Below are positions 36,876 through 44,957 of a stretch of DNA of 64,000 bases, piece by piece; within the stretch, counting starts at the first letter, position 1, and each line of letters opens with the position of its first letter. The stretch comes from Paraburkholderia tropica. Its GTDB lineage: Bacteria; Pseudomonadota; Gammaproteobacteria; Burkholderiales; Burkholderiaceae. The notes below the pieces were generated by a model. It worked only from the letters and a program-made list of their open reading frames with translations, searched no databases and had not been told where the DNA came from. Both the position numbers and the translations under genes were made by a program. The DNA lies in contig NZ_FNZM01000001.1 of assembly GCF_900109265.1 (NCBI RefSeq), forward strand, positions 186,001 through 250,000, in the 5' to 3' direction.

Positions 36876-37931
36876 GTGAACGCCATCGCCCTGCCCCTTG
36901 CAACCGGAATCGCCGTGATCGTGGCCGCGTGCGCCGCGCTCGCGCTCTATACGCGACGCGCCACGCGCCGCATCGAAACCGCCGTGCCGATGGACGGCCG
37001 TCACATCGAGATCGACGGCGAGCGCCTGCATTACGTCGAATTCGGCAACCCAGACGGTCAGCCCGTCGTGTTCGTGCACGGTCTGTGCGGCCAGTTGCGC
37101 AACTTCGCGTATCTGCCGCTGGAAGCGCTCGCGCGCGACCATCGCGTGATCCTGCTCGATCGCCCCGGCTCCGGCTACTCGACGCGCGCGCCGAACGGCC
37201 CGGCGAATATTCGCGCGCAGGCCGATAGCGTCGCGCACTTCATCGCCGCGCTGGGGCTCGAACAGACCGTGCTCGTGGGGCATTCGCTCGGCGGCGCGCT
37301 CGCGTTGTCCGTCGCGCTCGATCATCCGGAAGCGGTGGCGCGTCTCGCGCTGATCGCGCCGCTCACGCACGTGCAGACCGAGGTGCCGAAGGCGTTTCGT
37401 CCGCTCGTGCTGCGCTCGAATGCCGTGCGCCGCTTCGTGTCGCGCACGTTCGCGACGCCGTTCGGCCTCGCCACGAGCGCGAGCACGTTGCGCGCGGTGT
37501 TCGCGCCCGAAGCCGTGCCGCGCGACTTCCGCACGCGCGGCGGCGCGCTGCTGAGCCTGCGTCCGCAGGGCTTCGTGAACGGTTCGCGCGACCTCGTCGC
37601 CATCGAGGACGCCGACGATCTCGACCGGATGACGCAGCGTTATGCGCAGCTGGGCGTGCCCGTCGACGTGCTGTTCGGCCGCGACGACATCGTGCTCGAC
37701 TGGACGCGTCACGGCGAGGCGCTGCGCCGTGCGTCGCCGCGCGTGTCGCTCAAGGTCGTGAACGGCGGCCACATGTTGCCCGTGACCGCGCCGTCGACCA
37801 CGTACGACTGGCTGCGCAGCGCGATCGCGGGCACGGCGCACGCGAGCGCCGAACGCGCGATCGCCGTCGATCAGCGTGACGAACGCGAGTTGCCGCTCGA
37901 CGCGCCCATGCAAGGACGTCCGGCGATCTGA
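36876..37931 (+). CDS. Alpha/beta hydrolase with N-terminal membrane anchor
   Basis: 351-residue hydrolase with an N-terminal hydrophobic segment (LATGIAVIVAACAALALY) that should anchor it in the membrane. The catalytic domain has VFVHGLCGQLRNF, the serine elbow GHSLGG and a late Asp/His pair (FGRDD, NGGHM). It therefore uses a classical Ser-His-Asp triad, unlike the Asp-nucleophile hydrolase just upstream. The GTG start is preceded by GGAGAGG. It is a likely esterase for the ester made by the monooxygenase. Confidence 0.85.
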   Translation: MNAIALPLATGIAVIVAACAALALYTRRATRRIETAVPMDGRHIEIDGERLHYVEFGNPDGQPVVFVHGLCGQLRNFAYLPLEALARDHRVILLDRPGSGYSTRAPNGPANIRAQADSVAHFIAALGLEQTVLVGHSLGGALALSVALDHPEAVARLALIAPLTHVQTEVPKAFRPLVLRSNAVRRFVSRTFATPFGLATSASTLRAVFAPEAVPRDFRTRGGALLSLRPQGFVNGSRDLVAIEDADDLDRMTQRYAQLGVPVDVLFGRDDIVLDWTRHGEALRRASPRVSLKVVNGGHMLPVTAPSTTYDWLRSAIAGTAHASAERAIAVDQRDERELPLDAPMQGRPAI

Positions 37932-38071
37932 ACGGCGCGCGGCCACGCGCCGCTAGAGTGACTGCTCGGTACTGATGCAAGCGTTTTGCGAGGCGTCGTT
38001 GTTATCGTAAGGGCGGCCGTGTCGATCAGCACGCGCGCGGCGCCCAAAACAAAGACAGACTGGAGACGACC

Positions 38072-39832
38072 ATGGCAGCCCAACTGCAAGCGCAGACGAC
38101 GGCTCGCGGCGCGCAGCATGCCGCGCCCGACACCGACGGCATCTGGTACGCGTCCTATCCCGCCGGCGTTCCGCCCGAGATCGACGTTACGCAATACGAA
38201 ACAATTTCGCAGTATTTCGACGAGTGCGTCTCGCAGTTCAGCGAACGCGTGGCCTATGTGAGCGTGGGCGCGTCGCTGACTTATGGCGCGCTCGCACGCA
38301 AGGCCGAAGCGTTCGCGGCGTGGCTGCAAGGCGTGGGCATCGCGCCCGGCGAGCGCGTCGCGATCATGCTGCCGAATACGTTTCAGTATCCCGTCGCGCT
38401 GTTCGGCGCGCTCAAGGCGGGCGCGGTGGTCGTCAACGTCAATCCGCTCTATACGCCGCGCGAACTCGCGCATCAGTTGAAGGACAGCGGCGCGCGCGCG
38501 ATCGTGGTGTTCGAGAACTTCGCGAAGACGCTCGAAGAAGCGCTGCCCGGCACGCGCATCGAGCACATCGCGGTGACGGGTCTCGGCGATCTGCTCGCGG
38601 ACGGCCTCAATCTCAAGGGTCGTCTGCTCAATTTCGTGCTGCGCCGCGTGAAGAAGATGGTGCCGAACTACACGCTGCCGAACGCGGTGCGTCTGCGCGC
38701 GGCGCTCGACATCGGCGCGCGGCGCACGCTCGCGAACGCGCTGCGCACGAGCGGCGACCTCGCCTTTCTGCAATACACCGGCGGCACGACCGGCGTGGCG
38801 AAAGGCGCGATGCTTACGCATCGCAACATTCTCGCCAACGTGCTGCAGGCGAAGGCGTGGTCGGCGTCGCAACTCAGCGGCGAAGTCGAGACGGTGCTCA
38901 CGCCGTTGCCGCTCTATCACATCTATTCGCTCACGGTGAATGCGCTGATCTTTCTCGGGCTCGGCGGACGCAATATCCTGATCGCGAATCCGCGCGACAC
39001 GAAGCGCATGATGATGATCCTGCGCCGCGAAACCTTCACCGGCATCACGGCGATCAACACGCTCTACAACGCGCTGCTCGACAGCGAGGCATTCCGTCGG
39101 CGCGACTTCTCCGCGCTCAAGCTCGCGATGGCGGGCGGCATGGCCACGCAGAAGGCCGTCGCCGACCGCTTCAAGGCCGTGACCGGGCAGCCGATCGTCG
39201 AAGGCTACGGACTCACGGAGTGCTCGCCGATCGTCGCGACCAATCCCGTCGATCTACAGAACATGCGCGATTTCGAAGGCTCGATCGGCTTGCCCGTGCC
39301 GTCGACGCAAGTCCGTTTTCGCCGCGAGGACGGCACGTGGGCCAACATCGGCGAACCCGGCGAACTGTGCGTGAAAGGCCCGCAGGTGATGCTCGGCTAC
39401 TGGAATCGTCCCGACGAAACCGCGCAGGTGCTAGACGCCGACGGCTGGCTCGCGACCGGCGATATCGGCGTGATGGACGCACAGGGCTTCATCAAGCTCA
39501 TCGACCGCAAGAAGGACATGATCATCGTATCGGGGTTCAACGTGTATCCGAGCGAGATCGAGGATGTGGTGGCGATGCATCCGGACGTGCGCGAAGTGGC
39601 CGCCATCGGCGTGCCCGACCCCGTGCAGGGCGAGCGCGTGAAGGTGTTCGTGGTCGCGCGCGATCCCTCGCTCACGGCCGATGCGGTGATCGCGCATTGC
39701 CGTCGTCAGCTCACCGGTTACAAGGTGCCGCGCGTCGTGGAGTTTCGCGAGGCGCTGCCGCAAACCAACGTCGGCAAGATCCTGCGCCGCGCGCTGCGCG
39801 ACGAGGAAATCGCCAGGCAACGCGCGGCGTAG
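38072..39832 (+). CDS. Long-chain acyl-CoA ligase (AMP-binding enzyme)
   Basis: 586-residue ANL-superfamily ligase that activates a fatty acid with ATP to an acyl-adenylate and then to the CoA ester. The P-loop is YTGGTTGVAKGA (near residue 235), followed by EGYGLTECSP and the hinge region LIDRKKDMIIVSGFNVYPSEIE. The C-terminal catalytic Lys lies in NVGKILRR. The length is normal for FadD-type enzymes. It would channel the acid released by the operon hydrolases into beta-oxidation. Confidence 0.9.
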   Translation: MAAQLQAQTTARGAQHAAPDTDGIWYASYPAGVPPEIDVTQYETISQYFDECVSQFSERVAYVSVGASLTYGALARKAEAFAAWLQGVGIAPGERVAIMLPNTFQYPVALFGALKAGAVVVNVNPLYTPRELAHQLKDSGARAIVVFENFAKTLEEALPGTRIEHIAVTGLGDLLADGLNLKGRLLNFVLRRVKKMVPNYTLPNAVRLRAALDIGARRTLANALRTSGDLAFLQYTGGTTGVAKGAMLTHRNILANVLQAKAWSASQLSGEVETVLTPLPLYHIYSLTVNALIFLGLGGRNILIANPRDTKRMMMILRRETFTGITAINTLYNALLDSEAFRRRDFSALKLAMAGGMATQKAVADRFKAVTGQPIVEGYGLTECSPIVATNPVDLQNMRDFEGSIGLPVPSTQVRFRREDGTWANIGEPGELCVKGPQVMLGYWNRPDETAQVLDADGWLATGDIGVMDAQGFIKLIDRKKDMIIVSGFNVYPSEIEDVVAMHPDVREVAAIGVPDPVQGERVKVFVVARDPSLTADAVIAHCRRQLTGYKVPRVVEFREALPQTNVGKILRRALRDEEIARQRAA

Positions 39833-39890
39833 ATCGCGCGGGCTTCACCGGCTTTTATCGAGCAGGCCAACATAAACAGGGAGACGCATC

Positions 39891-40832
39891 ATGAACACCG
39901 CTTCAACGCTTGCTTCGCTGCCTCGCCAACCTCGCCGCGCATTCAGGGCGATCGCGTGCGCGGCGCTCGCGCTCGCGTGCGCCGGCGCGTTCGCGCAGGA
40001 CGACAACGCCGCCAGCGAACAGACCGGCGCCGCCGCACCGCAAGGCGCCGCGCCGTCGGCCGCCGAAGTGAGCAAGCTTTCCGTCGATCAGCAGGTGCGC
40101 TGGCTGCAGAAGGCGCAAAAGAGCGGCGCGCTCGTGAAGATGGACGACGCGCAGCTCACCGCGCTGTTCCAGGCGCTCGATCCGCTCGTGGTGCCCACGG
40201 TCATCAAGCTCGGGCCGTCGGGTTATCCGTCGTACGAGTTCACGCTGTCGCGCTGGGAGCGCCTGAACGGCAAGTGGCCGAGCAAGCCCGCGCACATGCT
40301 CGTGAAACTCGATCACGACCCGCTGCGCATCTACGCGAAGTGGCTGCCCGACGGCGAGCATTCGGGCGAGGAAGTGATCTACGACGCTTCGAAGAAGTCC
40401 GATGAAATGTACGGCCACCTGGGCGGCCTGCTCGGCGTGATGCCGATGTGGACCGCGCTCGACGGCACGCTCGCGCACTCGCAGTCGAATCACAAGATCA
40501 CCGATCTCGGGACCGAGTTCATCGTCAGCCAGTTCATGACCGACGCGAAGAAGTACGTGCAAGTGGGCGCGCCGTACAAGCCCGAAGTCGAGGTGAAGAC
40601 GATGAACGGCGTGCGCGTGGTCGCGCTCACCTACACGTCGCCGAGCGGCAAGCCGCAGTTCTACGCGAAGAAGCAGACGCTCGGGCTCGATCTGCGTCAT
40701 CCGTATTTCCGCACCGTGGAAGCGTACGGCGACGACGGGCAGATCTTCGAGAAGATCGTGATCGACAGCATCACGCCGAAAAGTTTCGATGCCGAAGCGT
40801 TCGATCCGAAGAATCCGGACTACAAGTTCTAG
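39891..40832 (+). CDS. DUF1571 family secreted protein
   Basis: 313-residue precursor with a signal peptide ending in CAGAFA, a low-complexity linker and a DUF1571-type domain (about residues 90-313) with blocks such as YPSYEFTLSRWERLNGKW and HPYFRTVEAYGDDG. It is probably periplasmic. The domain resembles LolA-like lipid carriers in general strand pattern, but that is only an impression. Last gene of the monooxygenase operon, 58 bases after the ligase; an iteron-like site follows 20 bases after its stop. Confidence 0.75.
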   Translation: MNTASTLASLPRQPRRAFRAIACAALALACAGAFAQDDNAASEQTGAAAPQGAAPSAAEVSKLSVDQQVRWLQKAQKSGALVKMDDAQLTALFQALDPLVVPTVIKLGPSGYPSYEFTLSRWERLNGKWPSKPAHMLVKLDHDPLRIYAKWLPDGEHSGEEVIYDASKKSDEMYGHLGGLLGVMPMWTALDGTLAHSQSNHKITDLGTEFIVSQFMTDAKKYVQVGAPYKPEVEVKTMNGVRVVALTYTSPSGKPQFYAKKQTLGLDLRHPYFRTVEAYGDDGQIFEKIVIDSITPKSFDAEAFDPKNPDYKF

Positions 40833-40852
40833 TTCGCGCGTGCGTCGCGATC

Positions 40853-40871
40853 AAGGTGAGGGTTTTCGGGA
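40853..40871 (+). repeat. Dispersed origin-type iteron 11
   Basis: AAGGTGAGGGTTTTCGGGA, same orientation as the origin array and a full consensus match. Confidence 0.74.
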
Positions 40872-40931
40872 GAGTGGACGGGGTGAAGCGCGGGTTGCAT
40901 CGCGCGCTCACCGGAAAATACGGCCTCTGAC

Positions 40932-40951
40932 TCCTGGAATTCCTCACCTTT
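40932..40951 (-). repeat. Dispersed origin-type iteron 12
   Basis: Minus-strand AAAGGTGAGGAATTCCAGGA; faces iteron 11. Confidence 0.68.
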
Positions 40952-41056
40952 TGCGTTTTTGAAGCGCGTGGCCGACCGTTTCGGGTCATTCCAGGTGATT
41001 CCGAGTGCTTCGGGTGATAGATCGTCATGCCAGGCGACTCACCTTGATGGTTGATC

Positions 41057-41075
41057 GCCTGGAATTCCTCACCTT
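41057..41075 (-). repeat. Dispersed origin-type iteron 13
   Basis: Minus-strand AAGGTGAGGAATTCCAGGC, a near copy of iteron 12. Confidence 0.64.
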
Positions 41076-41140
41076 CAGCGCTTTTTGCCTGCGTGCGGTG
41101 AAGCGGCGATGCGCGCCGCGTCTCACCCTCGACGCGCATC

Positions 41141-41157
41141 TCCTGGAACGTCTCACC
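41141..41157 (-). repeat. Dispersed origin-type iteron 14
   Basis: Minus-strand CGGTGAGACGTTCCAGGA core. It overlaps the stop codon (41153-41155) of the DsbG-like gene. Confidence 0.62.
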
Positions 41158-41767
41158 GATACTTCTGCAACTCCGGATCCGTGATCGGCTGCTCGGGCAG
41201 ATTGAGCAGGCCCGGCAGCGCGCTCAGCTTCGGCACGCCGTCATAGTCGGCCCAGCGGCCGCCCGAACCTTGGTAGATGATCGACGGCGTGCCCTGAAAA
41301 CCGAGGTCCTGGAACAACTGCATATTGCTGTCGAGTTGCGCTTTCGCCGCGGCGGGAATGGTGGCGAGCGGCGCGATGCCGCCCGATTCGTCCTTCTCGT
41401 TGTAGCGCGTTTCCAGCACCTTCAGGAGCGCCGCGCGGTCTTTCGCCTGCAATAGCGCAGCCGCCTTGCCCGGCGAATCGGGCTTGAGGAAGCCCATCGG
41501 AATCCAGTGCACCTGCAGGCCCGCCGCTTCATACGGTTGCAGCGCCTTCCACACCAGGTGACAGAAAATACAGTTCGGGTCCATGAAGACGTAAAGCGTC
41601 GACTTGACGTTCGCGCCGCTCGCGCCTTCGACGATCGCGCTCGCGCTCTGGAATCGCGCGGCTGCCGTGGCGGGCAGCCAGACGGTCGCGGGATCGTCCG
41701 CGGCCATGGTGGGCGCCGCCGCGCCGAATGCGCTCGCGGCGATCAGAATGCTGATCCACTTCTTCAT
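41153..41767 (-). CDS. DsbG/DsbC-like periplasmic thioredoxin-fold protein
   Basis: 204-residue precursor with signal peptide MKKWISILIAASAFGAAAPTMA. The mature part is a single thioredoxin domain with redox motif C66-I-F-C69 (DPNCIFCH) and the cis-Pro loop GFQGTPSIIY. DsbG/DsbC isomerases normally carry an N-terminal dimerisation domain of about 60 residues, which is missing here. The protein may be monomeric and act as an oxidase or reductase rather than an isomerase. GAGGTG precedes the ATG. It stands alone between two iteron-bearing gaps. Confidence 0.8.
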   Translation of the reverse strand: MKKWISILIAASAFGAAAPTMAADDPATVWLPATAAARFQSASAIVEGASGANVKSTLYVFMDPNCIFCHLVWKALQPYEAAGLQVHWIPMGFLKPDSPGKAAALLQAKDRAALLKVLETRYNEKDESGGIAPLATIPAAAKAQLDSNMQLFQDLGFQGTPSIIYQGSGGRWADYDGVPKLSALPGLLNLPEQPITDPELQKYR

Positions 41768-41905
41768 TATTCACCTCAGGTTCGTTCCGCGCGCGTCGAA
41801 TGCAGGCGCGTTGCCCGCGCGCGGAGCCCGTATCTTATGGCGCAGACGTGGCCCGCCCCTGACGCGAACCTGGCAGAAATGTCAGGAGGCGCGACCAGGC
41901 GATCG

Positions 41906-41924
41906 AAGGTGAGAGTTTGCGGGA
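41906..41924 (+). repeat. Dispersed origin-type iteron 15
   Basis: AAGGTGAGAGTTTGCGGGA, plus orientation. Confidence 0.68.
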
Positions 41925-42332
41925 CGCTGCGCGACTCGAAATCGGCGAGCGACGAATTGGCGATGCGCAATGTTTGAATGCGCAATGCGCGCGATTTTCC
42001 GTCGCGACGACGGCCGGCAAATGCGTTGTGATTCTTCACCCAGATATCGCCCGGCAATTTAATCTGGAATGCAAATTAATTTGAAGTCAATCGATTCGAT
42101 ACCCGGTCTCGCGTTTCGGTAAGCCGACGCATCGCGCTTCCTTTCGCGATCGCAAACTTCGCTACCGCATTCGACCGATTCTTTCGCCGCCCTTTCTCTC
42201 GCGCGGCGGGCGATTTCTCGAATCCTGCCCTGAAACAAGGCATATTACGCATCCCGCATGACGCTCGCCTCGCGGCGGTCGGCCTATGCGCGATGCAATG
42301 CGCTCCGCATCATCCGCTCATCGCACACGTTC

Positions 42333-42353
42333 CGCACGTGCGACACGTGTCGC
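42333..42353. promoter_or_regulatory. Overlapping CACGTG palindromes
   Basis: CGCACGTGCG (42333-42342) and GCGACACGTGTCGC (42340-42353) are each perfect palindromes and share three bases. They lie 130 bases before the Crp-type regulator gene. Confidence 0.45.
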
Positions 42354-42483
42354 GCGCAGGCGCGGCGCGGGCGAGCGCAGCTATCAACATTGACAGGGTA
42401 AAGGGGCCTGCGCTTCACATCCGGCATGGCAGGACGTTTCCGCCAGTGAGTCGCCACACCACATCAAGAAAGGCAAGGACGTC

Positions 42484-43161
42484 ATGCCAGCCGCCAAAGA
42501 CCATTACGGGGTTCGCTCATTCGCGTTGCTACAGGGGCTGCCCGAATCACTCGTGCAGCATATCGACGAACGCCTCACGCCCTGGCCCGCTCAACGCAGC
42601 CGGCTGTTGTTCTTCAAGGGCGATACGGAGAATTTCGTCGCCTTCGTGCATCGCGGACACATCTATCACACGCTGCACGAGCCGGGCGGGCGCGAAATCA
42701 TCCTCGACTACACGCTCGCGGGCGGGCTTGTCGGCGAGAGTGCGCTGCTGCATCCGCGTCGCCGCAGCTTCAATGCGCAACTGAGTCCCGACTGCGAGAT
42801 CTCGCTGCTGCACGAAGCGCATTTCGCCGTGTTGCAGGCCAATCCGCTCTTCATGCTGCGCGTCCAGCAACTGCTCTGCAATCGCCTCGAGCAACTGAGC
42901 GACTTCGTGGAATCGGCCTGCCTGTACCGGCTCGAAGCGCGGCTCGCGCGCCATCTGCTCACGCGCATGGGCGACGGCGAGCGACACGAAGTCCGTCTGC
43001 CTGGCAATCAAAGCATCATGGCCGCGATGCTCAACGTGAGCCGGCCGCGCCTGAATTCGCTGCTGCAACGCTGGCAGCGCGAAGGGCTGATCCGACCGCA
43101 GGCACACATGCTGTGCATCGAAAATCCGGAGCGCCTTCGCCATATCGCCACGGCCGGATGA
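42484..43161 (+). CDS. Crp/Fnr-family regulator of the R-body locus
   Basis: 225-residue regulator. The N-terminal beta-roll (residues about 15-120, with FFKGDTENFVAFVHRGHIYH and GGLVGESALL) resembles the cNMP-binding domain. The C-terminal helix-turn-helix (residues about 165-210, GNQSIMAAMLNVSRPRLNSLL) resembles HTH_Crp. There is no N-terminal Cys cluster, so it is not an Fnr-type oxygen sensor. AAGGA precedes the ATG. It lies 98 bases before the sigma-factor gene and upstream of all reb genes, so it probably controls them. Confidence 0.85.
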   Translation: MPAAKDHYGVRSFALLQGLPESLVQHIDERLTPWPAQRSRLLFFKGDTENFVAFVHRGHIYHTLHEPGGREIILDYTLAGGLVGESALLHPRRRSFNAQLSPDCEISLLHEAHFAVLQANPLFMLRVQQLLCNRLEQLSDFVESACLYRLEARLARHLLTRMGDGERHEVRLPGNQSIMAAMLNVSRPRLNSLLQRWQREGLIRPQAHMLCIENPERLRHIATAG

Positions 43162-43259
43162 AGCACGCTGCATGGGCATCGCGCGCGTTGTTACGTACGC
43201 GACTGCTTTCTTCACACGATTGGCCGGATCCTGCTGATTCCACCCACGGAGGACGCAGA

Positions 43260-43814
43260 ATGAACATCACAACTTGTGGCGGCGACGAGACCACGGCCTA
43301 CCGCGAGCAATTCGATTGCACCTGGAGAGATGTGCAAGGCAAGTTGCGCCGACGCGCGCGTCTGCTATGCAAGGGCGATCCCTCGCGCGCCGACGATCTG
43401 CTCTCCGACACCGCGCTGAAAGTCCATCTCTACATGCAGCGCTCCCCGGATCGCGTGAAGAACCTCGCGGGCTTTTTCTTTCTCGCGCTCAACCATGCCT
43501 TTCTCGATCATGCGCGCCGACGCGGCCGCGAGGATCGCGTGATCGAGCACGGCGCCGAATGGGAAGACGAGCAGTGCATTGCCGTCGCCGATCGCGCGCT
43601 GCCCATCGATCAGCAACTCGCGCTCAAGCAGCAACTCGCGCGCATGGAGGCGGCCGTCGCCGAACTCGCGCCCGCGCAACGCACGCTGTTCGCCCTGAAA
43701 TTCGAGGATGAACTGCCGTATCCGCAAATCGCCGACACGCTCGGCATCAGCGAGGCGCTCGCACGCAAGCGCGTCGAACTGCTGCGCAAAAAGCTGCGCC
43801 AGAAGCTCGACTAG
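43260..43814 (+). CDS. Sigma-70 family (ECF-like) RNA polymerase sigma factor
   Basis: 184-residue sigma factor. Region 2 is around ADDLLSDTALKVHLYMQRS to FFFLALNHAFLDHARRRGR and region 4 is around LAPAQRTLFALKFEDELPYPQ with the helix-turn-helix ADTLGISEALARKRVELL. The ATG follows GGAGGA. No anti-sigma gene is adjacent. Between the Crp-type regulator and rebB it most likely directs transcription of the R-body genes, making the locus self-regulated. Confidence 0.85.
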   Translation: MNITTCGGDETTAYREQFDCTWRDVQGKLRRRARLLCKGDPSRADDLLSDTALKVHLYMQRSPDRVKNLAGFFFLALNHAFLDHARRRGREDRVIEHGAEWEDEQCIAVADRALPIDQQLALKQQLARMEAAVAELAPAQRTLFALKFEDELPYPQIADTLGISEALARKRVELLRKKLRQKLD

Positions 43815-43958
43815 GCGCGACGCGCATGCGCGTCGCCGGCCGGCTTCGCAGCCTTCACAAGCACGCCGGCGATGCGTCCGTATTCAGGCAAACCACGCAG
43901 CGCGATGCCAGTCGCCTCGCGCTTTCCGCCACCCCCATGCCGTACTTAAGGAGTCGTC

Positions 43959-44195
43959 ATGGCAGACAACACCGCCGTCAACGGCCAGATCACCGACGCC
44001 GTCACCCAAACCAACGTCAAGGTCGTGGCCGAAGCCCCGGCCCAGGCGCTCGCTTCGCTCTATCAGTTCGCCAGTCATTCGGCGGGCCTGTCGTTGCAGA
44101 ACGCCGTGCACAGCCAGCAGGCGCTGAACCAGATTTCCAGCGCCGTGATTTCCAAGGCCGTGACGATGATTCTCGCCGTCGGCGACAAGAGCTGA
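43959..44195 (+). CDS. RebB-family R-body protein, short form
   Basis: 78-residue member of the RebB (killing trait) family. It has the family start VNGQITDAVTQTNVKVVAEA followed by the helical LYQFASHSAGLSLQNAVHSQQ. The C-terminal third found in the three later paralogues is missing (here it ends AVTMILAVGDKS). RebB proteins polymerise into coiled ribbons that unroll and break membranes. AAGGAG precedes the ATG. It is the first structural gene of the cluster and may cap or nucleate the ribbon. Confidence 0.85.
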   Translation: MADNTAVNGQITDAVTQTNVKVVAEAPAQALASLYQFASHSAGLSLQNAVHSQQALNQISSAVISKAVTMILAVGDKS

Positions 44196-44217
44196 CGCGC
44201 GTGCGGAGACCTGAACC

Positions 44218-44928
44218 ATGAGCCTCAAGGACCTCTTTGGCGGCAAGTCCGCCGCGAGCGCCGCCAGCGCCGCGCCGCCCACACCGCCGCCCGCTGCGGC
44301 GTCGCCCTCATCGTCGGCCTCATCACCTGAGGCTGGCGCGACGTCAGGCGCGGACAACGCCGGCGCGACCGCCGCGAGTCAAAGCGCCACCGGCACGGCA
44401 AACGGCGGCGCGGCGACCGCCGGCCCGTCCACGGCACCGGCCACCCCGGCGAGCCCGCCCGCGAGTCCGCTTGCGGGCTTCACCGCGCAGATGCAAGGCG
44501 GCGCGGCCGCTGCGCCCGCCACCGACGCGCTCAACAGTCAGATCGTGCAGGCGGTCCAGTTGACCAACGCCGAGACGACCGCCTACGCGAGCAGCCAGAT
44601 CGCCGCCGGTCCGAACATGATGATCAGCCAGGCGAGCGGACTCGTCGCGCAGTCGGCCGCGAACTACTTCGACGGTGCGAGCAAGCTCGCGCTCGCCAGC
44701 AAGAGCGTGCTGCTCAAGAACATGACCGAGAAGCTGCTCCAGGAAGACATCAAGGGCGCGGCCGAGGATGCGCTCGGCGTGCTGATCACCGATCTGCTGG
44801 TCGGCACGGCGGCGGCCGTCGCGGCGGCCGCAGGCGCCATCGAAGGCGAATCCGCGCATTTCGCGCTCGAAAAGATCGACCAGAGCATCAACAAGTATCA
44901 GTCGCTGCTGGACCGCAAGGGCGGCTAG
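44218..44928 (+). CDS. RebB-domain fusion protein with disordered N-terminus
   Basis: 236-residue protein in three parts: an Ala/Pro/Ser-rich disordered region (about 10-105), a RebB-like domain (about 106-175, LNSQIVQAVQLTNAETTAYAS then AQSAANYFDGASKLALASKS), and a C-terminal helical part with a hydrophobic run (VLITDLLVGTAAAVAAAAGAI, about 186-206). The RebB domain resemblance is by eye from the pattern LNSQI-QAV-TN. It follows rebB by 22 bases. It could anchor the ribbon to a membrane or link it to cargo. Confidence 0.65.
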   Translation: MSLKDLFGGKSAASAASAAPPTPPPAAASPSSSASSPEAGATSGADNAGATAASQSATGTANGGAATAGPSTAPATPASPPASPLAGFTAQMQGGAAAAPATDALNSQIVQAVQLTNAETTAYASSQIAAGPNMMISQASGLVAQSAANYFDGASKLALASKSVLLKNMTEKLLQEDIKGAAEDALGVLITDLLVGTAAAVAAAAGAIEGESAHFALEKIDQSINKYQSLLDRKGG

Positions 44929-44957
44929 CCGACCCATTCCATCAACAGGAGAACGAC

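Larger units (their letters stand above)
40833..41152. other. Gene-free region with clustered iterons
   Basis: 320 bases between convergent genes. It holds iteron-like sites at 40853 (plus orientation), 40932 and 41057, with a fourth at 41141 overlapping the right border, and weaker relatives around 40990-41045. No gene is seen. Confidence 0.62.
41768..42483. other. Upstream region of the R-body locus
   Basis: About 715 bases between divergent genes. It holds one iteron-like site (41906), a direct repeat ATGCGCAATG twice near 41963-41990, an AT-rich patch at about 42050-42105, and overlapping CACGTG palindromes at 42333-42353. It likely contains the promoters of the regulator genes; no coding sequence is seen. 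Confidence 0.5.

Noticed and set aside
42333..42353. CACGTG palindromes as a possible parS site
   Set aside because: The flanks do not match GTTTCACGTGAAAC or the other Burkholderia parS forms I recall, and no parAB genes are present; reported only as a regulatory candidate.
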